From Herpomyces periplanetae (Eukaryota; Ascomycota; Laboulbeniomycetes; Herpomycetales; Herpomycetaceae): 64,000 nt of DNA. The stretch covers positions 1 through 64,000 of the forward strand of contig WMKJ01000074.1 of assembly GCA_009733715.1 (NCBI GenBank), given 5' to 3'. The position numbers were made by a program, and so were the translations under genes. Under the pieces are notes generated by a model that saw nothing but the letters and a program-made list of their open reading frames with translations, made no database searches and was not told where the DNA came from. Of the stretch, positions 1 to 12,243 are shown one piece after another. Numbering within the stretch: the stretch's first letter is position 1; the number at the start of each line of letters is the position of its first letter.

Positions 1-2437
1 ATGTAGTGTGATTATCCCTTGTTACACTTGGAAATATTGCCTCAATAGAGATGTCACGGGATCTATTCCCGGAAGTTGAAACGCTCATCACCAGTTCAAA
101 TCCGTATATTCGACGAAAAGCTGCATTATGTGCCATGAGACTTTGTCGCAAGGTACCAGACTTGCTTGAACATTTTATCGATAAAGCAAATATGCTTCTA
201 GCGGATCGAAACCACGGTGTCTTATTATGCGGAGTAACTTTCATTACGACCGTTTGCGAAATGGAAGATTCAGAAGATTTTGATCGTGAAAGTGTCTTAG
301 CCATGTTTAGACCGGCCGTTCCCGGATTGGTTAAAACCTTAAAAAATCTTACCAGCTCGGGCTACTCTCCCGAACATGACGTTGCTGGTATAACAGATCC
401 ATTTCTCCAAGTTAAAATACTCGGTTTATTACGTGTACTTGGAATGGGTGATGCTGAAACCAGCGAGCTTATGGGTGACATCCTCACTCAGGTTAGTTAC
501 CATTGGCTTTCTTATTAAACATCTCTATAGTAAGCGCTAATGTTATTTTTTTCCAGGTTGCAACGAATACAGATTCTTCAAAGAACGTTGGGAATGCAAT
601 TCTTTATGAGGCTGTCTTGACTATATTAGAAGTTGAGGCAGATTTGGGCTTACGTGTATTGGGTGTGAACATTCTAGGAAAATTTCTGGCCAATCGAGAC
701 AATAATATACGATACGTAGCGCTGAATACATTAACTAAAGTTGTTGCAATCGAGCCAAATGCTGTTCAAAGGCATCGTAACACCATATTGGCTTGTTTAC
801 GAGATCCAGACATCAGCATTAGGCGAAGAGCATTGGAATTAAGTTTTACTCTTATTAATGAAAGCAATGTTCGCGTGTTAATTAGGGAACTCTTATCATT
901 TCTTGAGGTAGCCGATGCAGAGTTCAAGCCTACAATGACTAGTCAAATAGGAATTGCCGCAGATCGATTTGCACCGAGCAAACGATGGCATTTTGATACT
1001 ATGCATAGAGTTCTCAAATTGGTAATATAGGCAATTCTTTCGTAGTTGCGATTCGTGTTAAAAATTTTGATGTGATGGAGACAATACATATATTGTGTAC
1101 TAACAAGAAGCTTAAATTTAGGCTGGAAATTATGTCAAGGAACAAATATTATCCTCATTTGTTCACTTGATAGCATCATCACCTGAACTTCAGACCTATG
1201 CTTCACAAAAATTGTATGCTAGTCTTTCGGCGGGGTACTCTCAGGAAGGGCTGATTCTCGTGGGTTCTTGGGTAATTGGAGAGTATGCTGATGCTTTACT
1301 CCTTAGCGGAGCATTCGAAGAAAATGGCGAAATGATTCAAATCAACGAAAGTGATTTAATTGATCTATTCACATGCATACTAGAGAGCAGTTACTCAAGT
1401 GTACTCGTGACAGAATACGTTGTAACTGCCATGATGAAGCTCACGACACGACTGAAAGATCCATCACAGATTGAACGAGTGCGGACATTGCTGCGAAATT
1501 ATCAGACTAATTTAGACGTGGAGGTTCAGCAAAGAGCCGTAGAGTACACGAATTTATTTACTTTTGATGAGGTTCTTCATAAAGTATTTGAACACATGCC
1601 ACCACCCGAAATTCGAGAAGAAAAGCGAGTCCTTGGACAAAAGAATAAGAAATACCAAAATAATTCAACGAAGAAGAAATCATTGTCATCGAGTGAAGAC
1701 GTTTTATTAGATTTGATGGGTGGAGTGAGCGTTGAAAAGCCAGTGAAGGCTACGGATGGAAATGTTGATCGAAGTAATGCAGACCTTCTAGCAGATATTT
1801 TAGGTGGTAATGAAGAGATTGGTACGAGCACAGCTGGAACAACGAATGAGCTTTCTAATTCAAGATTTAATGGAGCAGCGAATTCGGACAGCATAAATTC
1901 ATTACCGGTTAAGCAAGACGTGAATTTGAGTGGTGAAAAATTGGAATCATTATTAGTGCCAACAAATTTATCTACGTTGTCGCAGGTACCAACCACAGGA
2001 ACAGTTGTGATAGCGTATGAAAAGAATAATCTACTGGTATCATTTCGAGTGCAACGAATTAGTGGAGTTGCTCAAGTTCTTGTAAGGTTTTTGAATACCT
2101 CAACGGCGACGATATCACCTATAAGGGATATTTCGATGCAGGTAGCCGTACCGAAAAGTCAAAAGATACAGATTCATGCCAATAATCTTAATAATTTGGA
2201 AGCAGGAGGAGAAGGATTTCAAACCATGAGAATAGTCAATGGGAATGGGGTAAGTGAAGTTTAAACAATTTTTGAGTGAAACACGTAACACTTTGACGAG
2301 TTTACTAACAATTGGAAATGTATAATTTTATCACTTAGACTGTTCCAGTGAAACTTCGTTTGCGTATTCGGCTATCATATATTCCAAATGGAAAAAGTAT
2401 AGTAACGGAACAGTTTGATTGGACGGAGAATACATGA
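1..2437 (+). CDS. AP-1 complex subunit gamma (gamma-adaptin), 5' end cut by window
   Basis: Large subunit of the AP-1 clathrin adaptor, which sorts cargo between trans-Golgi and endosomes. Exons read as 1-491, 557-1021, 1122-2249 and 2339-2437; each junction has GT/AG ends, keeps the frame, and introns 2 and 3 carry tactaac/ttactaac branch sites. The trunk matches gamma-adaptin closely ([75 protein letters not shown]). A hinge rich in Ser, Asn and Lys follows (about 1600-1990), then a gamma-ear domain that finishes in the small last exon ([14 protein letters not shown]). Roughly the first 250 residues lie left of the window. Oddity: the codon at 9-11 is TGA where the family has Gly (VVGLALCTLG), see findings. 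Family assignment is very secure. Confidence 0.95.
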
Positions 2438-3777
2438 GCGTCGATTGTATCAGTGAAATAAGCTTAGCACAAATGCAATTCACTATGAAGTTGATGAAAT
2501 GGGTTTATATTTAAAAGATAAGTTTTTTAAGGATAAATGGGGTTAACAAAGATTTGCGGTTGTAGAACCGTAACTCGGATCATTTGTTTCCCTGTTTTCA
2601 TTAGGAAGAAAGCTGATTAACAAGCATGAAGGTTATGAAAATGTGATCAAAGTTTAGCAAGTGCACAAATCTTTATGTAACATTGTTAATTCGACGTTTG
2701 TTCAAACTCCGAGCACTTGTAAGATAAACTAACGATTAAGCGTAGAAAGTTAGCATGAATTAACGCGAATTTTCCCGTAACCAATGTTTCCTTACCACGA
2801 AAACCCCCTGAACCACGAAAAACTTAGCCCGAACTAAGAATTTATGTTTCCTAATTAGGAAAATAGTTCATCTGCAACATATCGTCCCGTTCACTTCAAA
2901 CGCGTGACTCGTCTCGTCTCATTTGCCCTTCCCATTCCATAGGTAACGTGACGCGCGAAGCGTTTACCCTATAAATATCCCCTTGATGGAGAAAAGTTTT
3001 CTAATAATGATGTTCACTACGTCAAGACGATTGATTGAAAGATTTTACCATTTTACTTCGAAAATTGTGAAGATCGAAACAATTAAACATTTCCCTCCAA
3101 TTTTCTCCTTTCACTTTTCTAGAATCTTGCTGTTTCCCCAACGATAAGATCTTCACGTGGACGTCAAATTGTAATTAGTAAGCGATGGAAAAGGAGGATC
3201 AGCTGACGAAGCTAGATCGAAGGGAAATGGTTTTGGGCATGGCCGGGCTAAAAGTGTTTGCCGCCTATGAAAACCCTGATACTTCAACCGTTAGTGGTTT
3301 TCGAAATTTTTTCCTTTGTAGTCGAGGTGAATTAAGGTTATTTTGAATTAGCGTACACGAGTAAGTGAGAGTGAGTAAAAGTGTATTGTGTAAATTACGT
3401 ATAGGTTGGCTAACCAAGTGTAACAGAAATATTAAAATTATGATTAAATATGGCTAAATTTCTTTTCTAATATTTATATCAAAATTTTGCATAAATATTC
3501 TATATAACTCTTAAGATTTTACGTTACGGCAGAATTATTTGCTTTTCTGCAACTAATTTCAACTAGTTAAGATCCAAAGCCAATAACTGCCTCAAAAATA
3601 TAACTTGAAATTCAATCGGTGGACTCATGGTATGACGAATAGTAGTTTGTTCAGCTAGATTTATTGCAGTGTGTATACGAATAATCTGGTTAGCCTAAAT
3701 GCGAGAAAGGATTGTCAAGTGGAGTACAGTGAGGTTTGGTGTGAAACACTACGATAAATCAGGGAAAACTTGTTGCA
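2438..3777. other. Intergenic region upstream of the kinase gene
   Basis: About 1.3 kb between the AP-1 gamma stop and the kinase start. It holds a TATA-like tataaata at 2970-2977 and a CACGTG at 3154-3159. A small open frame of 53 codons (3185-3346, starting MEKEDQLTKLD) could be an upstream ORF of the kinase mRNA, but I recognise no similarity and do not call it a gene. Confidence 0.5.
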
Positions 3778-6255
3778 ATGTACTCGGATTTAATTAACGT
3801 ATGCTCTTTACCGCGATACACTCTACCGTATACTGTTAACTCATCAAGATTAATTGATTACCCGATGAACCAAGCAGGAAGATTTAGCGTACCCACCAAT
3901 ATGTACACAGCTAGAAATACGCTAGATACACGAGTCAACATCAACCCGAATAATATGCCTACCAAATTCGCCTCGAAAATTTATCCTTCGGGAACGCGAG
4001 TTCGCGTGGGTGACTATTGGGTGACTGTGGAAAAATATTTATCCGAAGGAGGATTTGCGCATATTTACCTGACGTTAGCAACCAGTATGAAAGATGGGAC
4101 ATCGATTCCGGCAGTATTGAAGCGAGTAGCTGTGCCAGATATAGAAACGCTAGGGTATTTACGTATGGAGGTTGAGACAATGAAATTACTTAAGGGAAAT
4201 CGCCATATAGTAACATATCTTGATTCGAATATCTCGTCTTTACACCAAGGTGGATATGAGGTCTTCTTGTTAATGGAGTATTGTAATGGTGGTGGCTTAA
4301 TCGATTTAATGAACACACGGTTACAAAACCGGTTAACGGAATTGGAAGTTTTACAAATATTTTCTGATGTGGTCGAAGGTGTTTCATGTTTACATTCACT
4401 TGAACCTCCATTAATACATCGTGACATAAAAATTGAAAATGTCTTAATATCAAATACGAACTATACTACCGTATACAAATTATGTGATTTTGGTTCGGCT
4501 GCTCTACCTAGAGCCGCCGCAAAATCATACGGAGAATCGAGGATGATGGAAGATGACATTGCCAGAAATACAACCCCACAGTATCGAAGTCCAGAAATGG
4601 TTGAAGTTTTAAATTGTCAGCGTGGTGTTGATGATAAAAGCGATATTTGGGCATTAGGAATTCTTTTATATAAACTGTGCTTCTATACAACTCCCTTTGA
4701 GAATCAAGGTCTGAGTGGAATTGTGAGTTCACCCGTTCACATTCCGAGCTATCCTGTATTTTCTAAATCAATAGTCAGATTGATCCATAGTATGTTACAA
4801 AAGGATCCTAATGATCGACCGTCTATTTATGGTGTCCTTAAGGAACTCGGACTCATGAAAGATAAAGAATATCGAATGAAAAATGACGTGCCGCTGCTGA
4901 CAGTTAAACCCTACATGACGTCATCGACGCCTTTGCCGAAAGTTGTCGCGACAGGACCAGCGGGGAAGTCGCTTTTACCGTTAAGGCCATCAACAACAGC
5001 GAGAATACCGTTCGAGAAAGCCTCAGTTTACGCCAACGCAGTAATAGTGGAAGGGGAATTCCCTAAGAATAAAAAGGGTGAAGAAAAAGGTGACAAACGG
5101 GGTTTAATTGAGCAGGTGCCATTACCTAGAAAGTTCTCGAATAAAGCAAATGAGATTCGATCCGATGAGAAGTTTCAAAGTCTTAGTATTACATCACAAA
5201 ATCATAGTTTGAAGGACGGGGGGGAACTTGTATTAAGACAATTTCCATCATTAGAGGAGTTTAATAGATTACAACAGCAAGGATTGACAGTGGAACAAAT
5301 AGTCAATGATGCAGAAAAGATCGAATCCATAACGAAGAAAAAGTCACCCCCTCCCGTACCCATTGGGACGAAACCAGTTATTGACGTTAATAAGTTCCGT
5401 GTAAATTCCAAATTAGAGGGCGAAAAAGATAAACAATTAGTGGCATTGGTAAAAGAGAGTCATCGGGTACAATCATCATCATCATTAAACGGTAAAATCC
5501 CCCCGCCCGTTCCAGTAAAACCAGGGGGTAAAGACTTATTTTATAAGAAAGACAAAAGGAATTCATCAGAAAAAACGAATGAGAGAAAATCAATTGGACG
5601 AACTTCTGAGGAAATATCTCGAGGTAATACCACTGAGTCTGGAAAAGGTTATTCCAAATTGTTGAGGAGGGTTAGTGAGACGAGTTATGCAATCGTCAAG
5701 CCACGCCGTAGCGGAGAGGATTCTTCTGGGCAAGGCGATGTGGGAATAAAATATTCACGGTTAAGTCCGCAAAGATATTCATTTTCATCAAAATCTAACC
5801 TTGTATCATCCCCGGGAATGGTACCGATGGAAAGTATGCGAAGACAATCCTTTTCGGCAATGCTCGGAAGAAAAAATACGCTTGAATCGATGCATGCCGA
5901 GGGTAAAGTTGACGTCAAGTCCCAGATTCGCATAATCGAGGGGATTTCACTGGAGAGTAACAAGGGAAAAGCAATAGGCTCACTAAAATACGTGACTAAC
6001 ACTAATTTGAGAGATCGTCAAGCAAGTGCAGCATATTCGGAGATTTCTGACAGACAAAGTTTATACCTCACGTCTAACTTAGAGTATTTGCGCGATAAAG
6101 AAAAAAAAGTTCACCATTCAAATTGTCTGGATCGACACAATCTAATCCCTAATATATTTCGCAGATTAAGCACTTCGTCAGCACGCGCATTGATACAAGC
6201 TAACCGTGAAACAAGCCAAACCGGGTTACGTCGTCCCAGCGCAGATAAGGTGTAG
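3778..6255 (+). CDS. NAK-family serine/threonine kinase (Ark1/Prk1/Akl1 type)
   Basis: Actin-regulating kinase of the Numb-associated kinase family, which in yeast phosphorylates endocytic coat proteins at actin patches. It is a single 825-residue frame starting at an ATG. The kinase domain spans about residues 75-360: glycine-rich loop LSEGGFAHIYL, ATP-anchoring Lys115 (AVLKRV), catalytic HRD at 214-216 followed by IKIEN, DFG at 237-239, and TTPQYRSPEM in the activation segment. The LSEGGFA loop and the PQYRSPE motif point to the Ark/AAK1/GAK group rather than other kinases. The C-terminal half is low complexity and basic, with two proline motifs (SPPPVP near 523 and IPPPVPVKP near 573) that resemble the SH3-binding tails by which Abp1 recruits Ark1/Prk1. 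Which yeast paralogue it matches cannot be told. Confidence 0.93.
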   Translation: MYSDLINVCSLPRYTLPYTVNSSRLIDYPMNQAGRFSVPTNMYTARNTLDTRVNINPNNMPTKFASKIYPSGTRVRVGDYWVTVEKYLSEGGFAHIYLTLATSMKDGTSIPAVLKRVAVPDIETLGYLRMEVETMKLLKGNRHIVTYLDSNISSLHQGGYEVFLLMEYCNGGGLIDLMNTRLQNRLTELEVLQIFSDVVEGVSCLHSLEPPLIHRDIKIENVLISNTNYTTVYKLCDFGSAALPRAAAKSYGESRMMEDDIARNTTPQYRSPEMVEVLNCQRGVDDKSDIWALGILLYKLCFYTTPFENQGLSGIVSSPVHIPSYPVFSKSIVRLIHSMLQKDPNDRPSIYGVLKELGLMKDKEYRMKNDVPLLTVKPYMTSSTPLPKVVATGPAGKSLLPLRPSTTARIPFEKASVYANAVIVEGEFPKNKKGEEKGDKRGLIEQVPLPRKFSNKANEIRSDEKFQSLSITSQNHSLKDGGELVLRQFPSLEEFNRLQQQGLTVEQIVNDAEKIESITKKKSPPPVPIGTKPVIDVNKFRVNSKLEGEKDKQLVALVKESHRVQSSSSLNGKIPPPVPVKPGGKDLFYKKDKRNSSEKTNERKSIGRTSEEISRGNTTESGKGYSKLLRRVSETSYAIVKPRRSGEDSSGQGDVGIKYSRLSPQRYSFSSKSNLVSSPGMVPMESMRRQSFSAMLGRKNTLESMHAEGKVDVKSQIRIIEGISLESNKGKAIGSLKYVTNTNLRDRQASAAYSEISDRQSLYLTSNLEYLRDKEKKVHHSNCLDRHNLIPNIFRRLSTSSARALIQANRETSQTGLRRPSADKV

Positions 6256-6545
6256 AGTACAGATGGGCGAATTATTGTGGGAATTCTCATTATGCGATAG
6301 GTGACCATTCAAGTTCAAGACCCGGTAGTGCGGTTAAACCATTGTTAATACACTTAATGATTAGAATGTCATTGAGCCGAAAGAAAGGGGGAAAAATGCA
6401 TGTATGAAGGTAAATGCCCTGTGTAAGATAGAATAACACCCAGTTATGTCATGTCGGGGCCGCGACCCCGGTAAAGTTTAATCCGCCGACCGAGTGTCAA
6501 AATATTGATATACACACAAAGGTGATGACAATATGCTTAAAACTT

Positions 6546-6935
6546 TCAAACGCCCTGTACACTTGACCACGAATGAGAATTTAAGGAATCCGTAGAAGGG
6601 GCAAGTTCGGGTGACACTAATCGTTCAGGGCGATTTACCGCGGATATATCATGTAGTTCAGCCATACAGCGCAAAACAAGTTTTACACTTTCAAGCATAC
6701 TATTGACAGAAACTCGTAATAACCGACAAGTTGGGGCAGAAAACGTCATTTGAACGCTGGGCGGATGTCGGATAATTTCCATTTTCCGGTCGATGTTCTC
6801 GTTAAGCTCATGGTCAACAGCAAGGGATGAAACCAAAATTTGTGCAAATTTTACACATGGGAAAGGAATATTTATCTTTCTTGATAAAAATTGTCGAATA
6901 ACAGCGTAAAAATTTCCACATATTAGTTTCAGCAT
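6546..6935 (-). CDS. PCC1: EKC/KEOPS complex subunit Pcc1
   Basis: Small dimerising subunit of the KEOPS/EKC complex, which makes the t6A modification of ANN-decoding tRNAs and also affects telomeres and transcription. The core INIPFP, SSLAVDHEL, VQMTFSAPTCRLLRVSVNS and ESVKLVLRCMAEL follows the Pcc1/LAGE3 fold order (strand, helix, strand, helix), with the family's usual RxLRVSVNS block. As drawn it has 129 residues, but the first 20 (MLKLICGNFYAV...) are not Pcc1-like. An alternative spliced start fits better: ATG at 7022, a 12-nt exon 7011-7022, and an acceptor giving exon 6546-6875. That yields MSNL joined to INIPFP, 113 residues in all. The gene converges with the kinase gene, about 290 bp between stops. 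The family is clear; the start is undecided. Confidence 0.85.
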   Translation of the reverse strand: MLKLICGNFYAVIRQFLSRKINIPFPCVKFAQILVSSLAVDHELNENIDRKMEIIRHPPSVQMTFSAPTCRLLRVSVNSMLESVKLVLRCMAELHDISAVNRPERLVSPELAPSTDSLNSHSWSSVQGV

Positions 6936-7022
6936 TTAATTGAACAAATAAAAAAGTGTGGCATACATATGATGTAGTAAGGTGGGTGTTTGGTCATGGG
7001 GAGACTTAACGAGGTTCGACAT

Positions 7023-7805
7023 GATTTGTTCGAAAAGGATAAAAATTCAATAAGTAATTCGACGTAAACTTGTCCTATTTAAGATAATTGATTTACTTTT
7101 GATTCAATAATTTTTTCAAGCCAAATCACTCTAAAACTACCCGAAAAGAAAAACTTTAATTTTCCAAGCCCTTCGCCAAATTTCCCCCCACCAAATCCTC
7201 CCTCTTAAAGCATCACCAAAATTCCCATTACTAAGCAACAGTCAAGCCGCTGTTATATAATCAGAGCACGTGACAAGAGGGGTTTTGGGATTCGCCCCGC
7301 TTGACGGAAAGGTGATTTGTGCAAGTTTTGGGGGGGATTTTTCGGAATTTACCAAGAATGTTAAGATTATTGTTAACCAATTGTTTAATGCCATGCAATG
7401 CAAATAGTTAGTTACATATTGCGATTAAGTATCGCTCTACTATTAATTTTTTACTCATGCTATTATCCGTCTAAAATTACGTTTATAATACCTTTCAAGC
7501 TTCTTACCACTTGAAACATGTGACCTGCCCCCTGGAAGAGTGTATGAAAGGGAATTTAGGAGAAGAACTTAATGAACAATTTTCTCTTGTACTCTCGTCA
7601 TCGACGGGATAATCTCCTTCTTTCACATTCTTTTCTCGGGGGATATTTTTATCTATTAACACTTGAAAATTGGGAATACGGTTGACATCTTGAAAACGGC
7701 GCGTGATTATCCTTCACGTGTCGCGTTATTGAACATTATTCTTATTAAAACCTGACTACTTAACTCGATATATACACATTAATATCTCGTCCATCATTTT
7801 ACACC
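7023..7805. promoter_or_regulatory. Divergent promoter region between PCC1 and EFR3
   Basis: About 780 bp between two divergent genes. It contains tatataa at 7255-7261 followed at once by CACGTGAC (7267-7274), a full Cbf1-type E-box, and a second CACGTG at 7715-7720, about 90 bp before the EFR3 ATG. Function is inferred from position and motif only. Confidence 0.5.
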
Positions 7806-10800
7806 ATGTTGCTCGTGGGTCAGACGATGCGACCGAAGCATCAAGTCTTGATAATGAAGTGTTTCCCACGCTTCCAAAAGAATAATGTCGATGCAAAGCC
7901 CAACTCAAGTGAGCTTAGCTACCTTCTTTATTATGTTAGCACACGCCGCAGTAAATTGCAAAAAGTAGGGGACTTTTTGTACAAACGTGCCAGTGTCGAT
8001 GTTAAACGCACCAGAATAGAGTAAGTTTACCTGCATATTGGTTCATTGTACCTTTATTTTACTATGTATTCTTTGGCACTATATAAGCTAATATTACTCA
8101 CCTTTTTTCAATAGAAATGTAGTCGTCAATCTGGCCATACATAAAGCACTAATCGAAAAGTGCCCGCGAGATCTAGCACTTTATGCGAATTCCGTACTTC
8201 GAACGTTGCGTACCGTATTAAACTCGTTCAACATTAATATGATCGAAGCTTCCGTTCCCACTTTTAATTGCTTCTGCGAGCATCAGGGATCAGTCTTGTT
8301 AAGTGCCAATCACGATATTTTTGCTTTATACAAAGAAGTAGTAATTCAGTATGCATCTTTTGCATCGAAGAGTAGATCGGGTCGCATGAGCGCACAGAAT
8401 GTACCCTTGGCGTTAAGATTCCGAAAAACTGGCCTAGATGCTGTAAGGGGTATGCGATGCCTGGATCCCGTTAACTCGGAGACCAGTGGTCAACTGTCTA
8501 AAATTATACCAGCTATCCTCGAAAATTTATACAGTGAGGATAGTGATAATCTGGAAATCTTGGAAGCTCGAGAGCAAGAGTTAGACAAGGAAACTTTACT
8601 TCAAAGTCGCCCTAGCATATCTACCGTTCGTACTGTCGAAACCACTGAGATCGTTGGATCCAGCTCTACTGCGTTAACGTCTGTAGAGTTGGACAAACTT
8701 GCTGAACAAGATATCGGTGTACTTGCATTACAAGCATTGCGTCAGTTTTTCATTCGCAATAATCGCATGCAGATTCTCCAAGCTACATCAGCTATTATTG
8801 CATTTTTTTCTAAGCATTTTTCAAGGGAGCGTTACTTTTCTTCTCTTCACAATACAAGGCACAGTCAAGAAAGGTCATGGCCGGTTGGAATTATTGAACT
8901 GGTGTGTAAATGGGTGCCCGTCCAAGATCGGTTCGTTGTTTTGGTAACTTTAACTGAAGTTTTGGTACGAAATTCAGGTGAAGAAGAAAATTTAGAAAAG
9001 CAACTCATCTTAGTGGATTTAATCGACCATTTACTTAGCTCTCAGACAAACTTTATAGGATTAAGTGTGATTGATATACTTGTTGGATTAATACAGCGCT
9101 CTATATTACTGATGCAGAGTCTCCCAACTAACGGGAGTGTGCATGATATTTCACCACGTAAAGAGAAGGACTTTGAAAACAAAATCCCGGCTGATGATAC
9201 AAAAAATAGCTTTGAAAATCGACATGCACTAACCAAGATAATTTTGGAAAAGCTGCAGTCCTGTATAGGTGGTCTGGCTAATCATATATACTATAGAGAT
9301 CAAATATCGGATTTGACATACGGAATTTTGAGACGCATACGGCCTGTTACTTCGGATAATGGAGTCCTGGAGGTTTCTCGGGGTCGTGATGATATGACTG
9401 AATCCAGCTCAAATCAGAAATCAATAAGTAATTCTGGAAGTGTTTGCTTCGGGACACGAGCTGGACAGTTATTTGGCCTTGAGTGTGTTAAACGGGCTTT
9501 GTTAACGGCTAACCGAGGTGATTTGGTGGAAGCCCAACATCGAAGCTCAGTAACGAGTAAAGTGTGGGATGGTAGTTTTTGGCTTTTACAAGTACCAGAT
9601 TGGGAAGTTCGATCAGCATACGTTGACATATTGGTTGCTTGGTTAGAGCTGGAGCATGATCGTAATAGTTTGATTCTTCAGGATGAAGGGGTAAATCATA
9701 TTAAAGATCAAGACACAGTTAATGGAACTGCTCGTGGCTGTAATGTACGAAGTCGTAATATGAACGGGTTGATGAGTAGCGGACAGTTAATTAAAGGAAG
9801 CGGCAAAGATGTTAAATTTTTGGAGCAAATCCATACGGTGATCTACGAGCATGCTCACGAATTTTCTAGTTCAAAGATGGATATTTTATTGCTTCATTTA
9901 GTGTTAACAAAACTTATTGAAAAATTGGGCGTTAATGCGGTTGAAAGGGGTTTACCAATGATGATAAGACTACAAGAAGATATTCAAGATATTGACGAGC
10001 CAATATCGAAAATTTACATTGGGGCCTTGGTTCATGGTTACCTTTGGAGTTTAAGCACTAATTTTGGATTCGTTAAAGGATCAACTGATGATGATATTCA
10101 AGGAGAGATTAAACGACGTAAAGCGGCAGGCCTATGGCTTACGGATATAAAGATTCCACCACTTTCAATCGAGGCTATTAACAAAGAGAATATTGACACT
10201 TACAGAGGACCACCTTCAGAAGTGATAGAAAATGAGTCACTTAAACCATTTGATTACCATGAGGCTTTGGTTAATGATATATCTCGTGGTTACAGTACGA
10301 TAGTTTCGCAAATACTAGGTACGCGGGGATCAGTAACTCGCACTCAGCTACGCCAGTCAAATGCGTTTTTAAGCTCGGTGAATAGATCATTTGAATTACC
10401 CGCAGCAACTCGAGCAAGAATGATGAGTGACTGGAAACGATGTACCAGATTCAAGGTTGGATACGGTAGTGGTGGGGTGGGGGAGATGTTTACAACACCA
10501 GAAAAGGTGGCAAGTCGTGGTGGGATGGGGGGAATCAGTGGGCGAGAGGACAACTTATCGGGTAGTATTGGTAGTAGTTGCGGGAGGTCATTGGGATGGC
10601 AAGCAAGCGGAAATTTTAGCATGTTGGGATTGGGAGGAGGAACGGGAGGTCAAAATGACAGTTGGGATTATCGGAATGGGGGTTTGCGTGTGGAAGATTT
10701 GAAAAGAGCGTTGAGCGGGGCCAAGTTGGCAGAAAGTGAGAGGGGAAGTTTAGGGCAAAGACCAACAGATAATAAGACTGACATGGATGATGTCGAGAGC

Positions 10801-11898
10801 GCTCCGGAAATATTAAATAGTGGAGAGGATGGTAGAACTGATGCCAGGGTAGGAAATACAGGGAGTAGCATGAGAGAGAGTAGCGAACTGTGGCTCGATG
10901 CAGCTGAGAATCTTGGTACATCTCGTGAAAATAGTTCAGCGAAGTTGTCGATGGATGGTAACAGAGAACAATATACATCTGGGGTGGTTTCAGGTACGGG
11001 GGTGAATGTAGGGTCTAAGTTTTCATGTGAAACTATCCCACCCGTTCCTCCGATTCCCTTGGCTTTACAGAATCAAATTCGGGGACAAAGCTCATCAGTT
11101 GTTAGTTCAACAATAACAGCGACAGCAATGGCAACTCCAGCGAGTTTGGATGGGGTTAAAGTGAACAATAAACTTGCGTCTTATCAGCAACAATTACGGG
11201 AATCTTTGAATGAAAATAGACTAAAGGGTAATAGTGTATTGAATGGTAAATTGAGCGATCATGAACCAGGGGGAGGAGGCAAGCATTCAGAACCGAATGA
11301 TACGTTACCAGAAGAAAACAAGTATAGTCAGGAACAACAAAGTAATGGTAGTGAAGTGAATTCCGATTCAATGCTAGCTTTTGGAGGGATGAAATCCATG
11401 CGAATGACGTTAACGCCACCACGAAAGACAAGTTTGATGGGTTCACGAAAACGAGAAACGAGTAAAAGTGGTAAGTCAAGCTTTTTATCACTATCAGAAT
11501 TGGAAGCTTGCTCTCGTTTAGCATCACGATCACCAGGGCAAAACGACATTCTTCGTCGGACTAGTTTCCATCGATTAAATAGTGTCTTGACGGCTACGGC
11601 GCAAAAAGTTACATCATCATCAAATGCAATTATTACACCGTCAACGGGAATTATTGGAAATACAAGATGGCCTAGTGGATCTAGGTCGATTTCAATGTCA
11701 ATGAACCCATCGAATTTATCTACACCGAATCTTCTTTCATCAGTTCGGCCATTGGCTTGGAATGCTGACTTGTCGCGATTGTTATCTGAGATATCACTGG
11801 ATGATGATACTGAAGAGAAGGAATATGTTAAGACGACGCGGCCTTTATCGGAAACAGAATCAAGATTGGGTGGTGGTTTAGTGATTCCTCCGTACTAA
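7806..11898 (+). CDS. EFR3: EFR3: plasma-membrane scaffold of the PI4-kinase (Stt4) complex
   Basis: EFR3 anchors the Stt4 phosphatidylinositol 4-kinase complex at the plasma membrane, with Ypp1/TTC7. Exons 7806-8020 and 8115-11898; the intron joins GA to A to give the in-frame Glu of RTRIENVVVNL. The protein has 1332 residues. The N-terminal block MRPKHQVLIMKCFP, KPNSSELSYLLYYVSTRRS, KLQKVGDFL matches fungal EFR3, and the following 700 or so residues look helical (armadillo/HEAT-like), as in the family. From about residue 830 the protein becomes Gly/Ser/Asn-rich and disordered. A second ATG at 7830 gives MRPKHQV, the usual fungal start, so the true start may be eight codons downstream. It converges with the GID4-type gene, 345 bp between stops. 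Confidence 0.93.
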
Positions 11899-12243
11899 TA
11901 AATGGGAGGAGAGTTGATAATTACGATGATTACAACTTAATGGCGTGGATTAGTGTTGCGGGCAATTTTCCTTGCCCATATGTACATTACATTTATTAAA
12001 ACGCTTGTACTCTATACAAAACCCTCAAAATTCGATTGAATGTGGTGATACTGTCCTAAAGGAATTGTATCTACGGAATTATGGGTAGGCAGACGCCTGT
12101 GTTTGGTTTGTCGCATAAAAATTCATTTCATTACCTGCGGAAGCGCACATATCACCAGATAATCGTCTAGGTTGTCTATATACAATATTTACATGCGCCT
12201 ACATGATCAACATTTCTCTCATCTTTACAAATCCGGCGAATAT

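Noticed and set aside
1577-1996. 139-codon minus-strand frame inside AP-1 gamma
   Set aside because: Antisense shadow of the hinge region; no similarity and no independent signals.
10616-10978. Overlapping antisense frames in EFR3
   Set aside because: They arise from the Gly-rich low-complexity codons of EFR3 read on the other strand.
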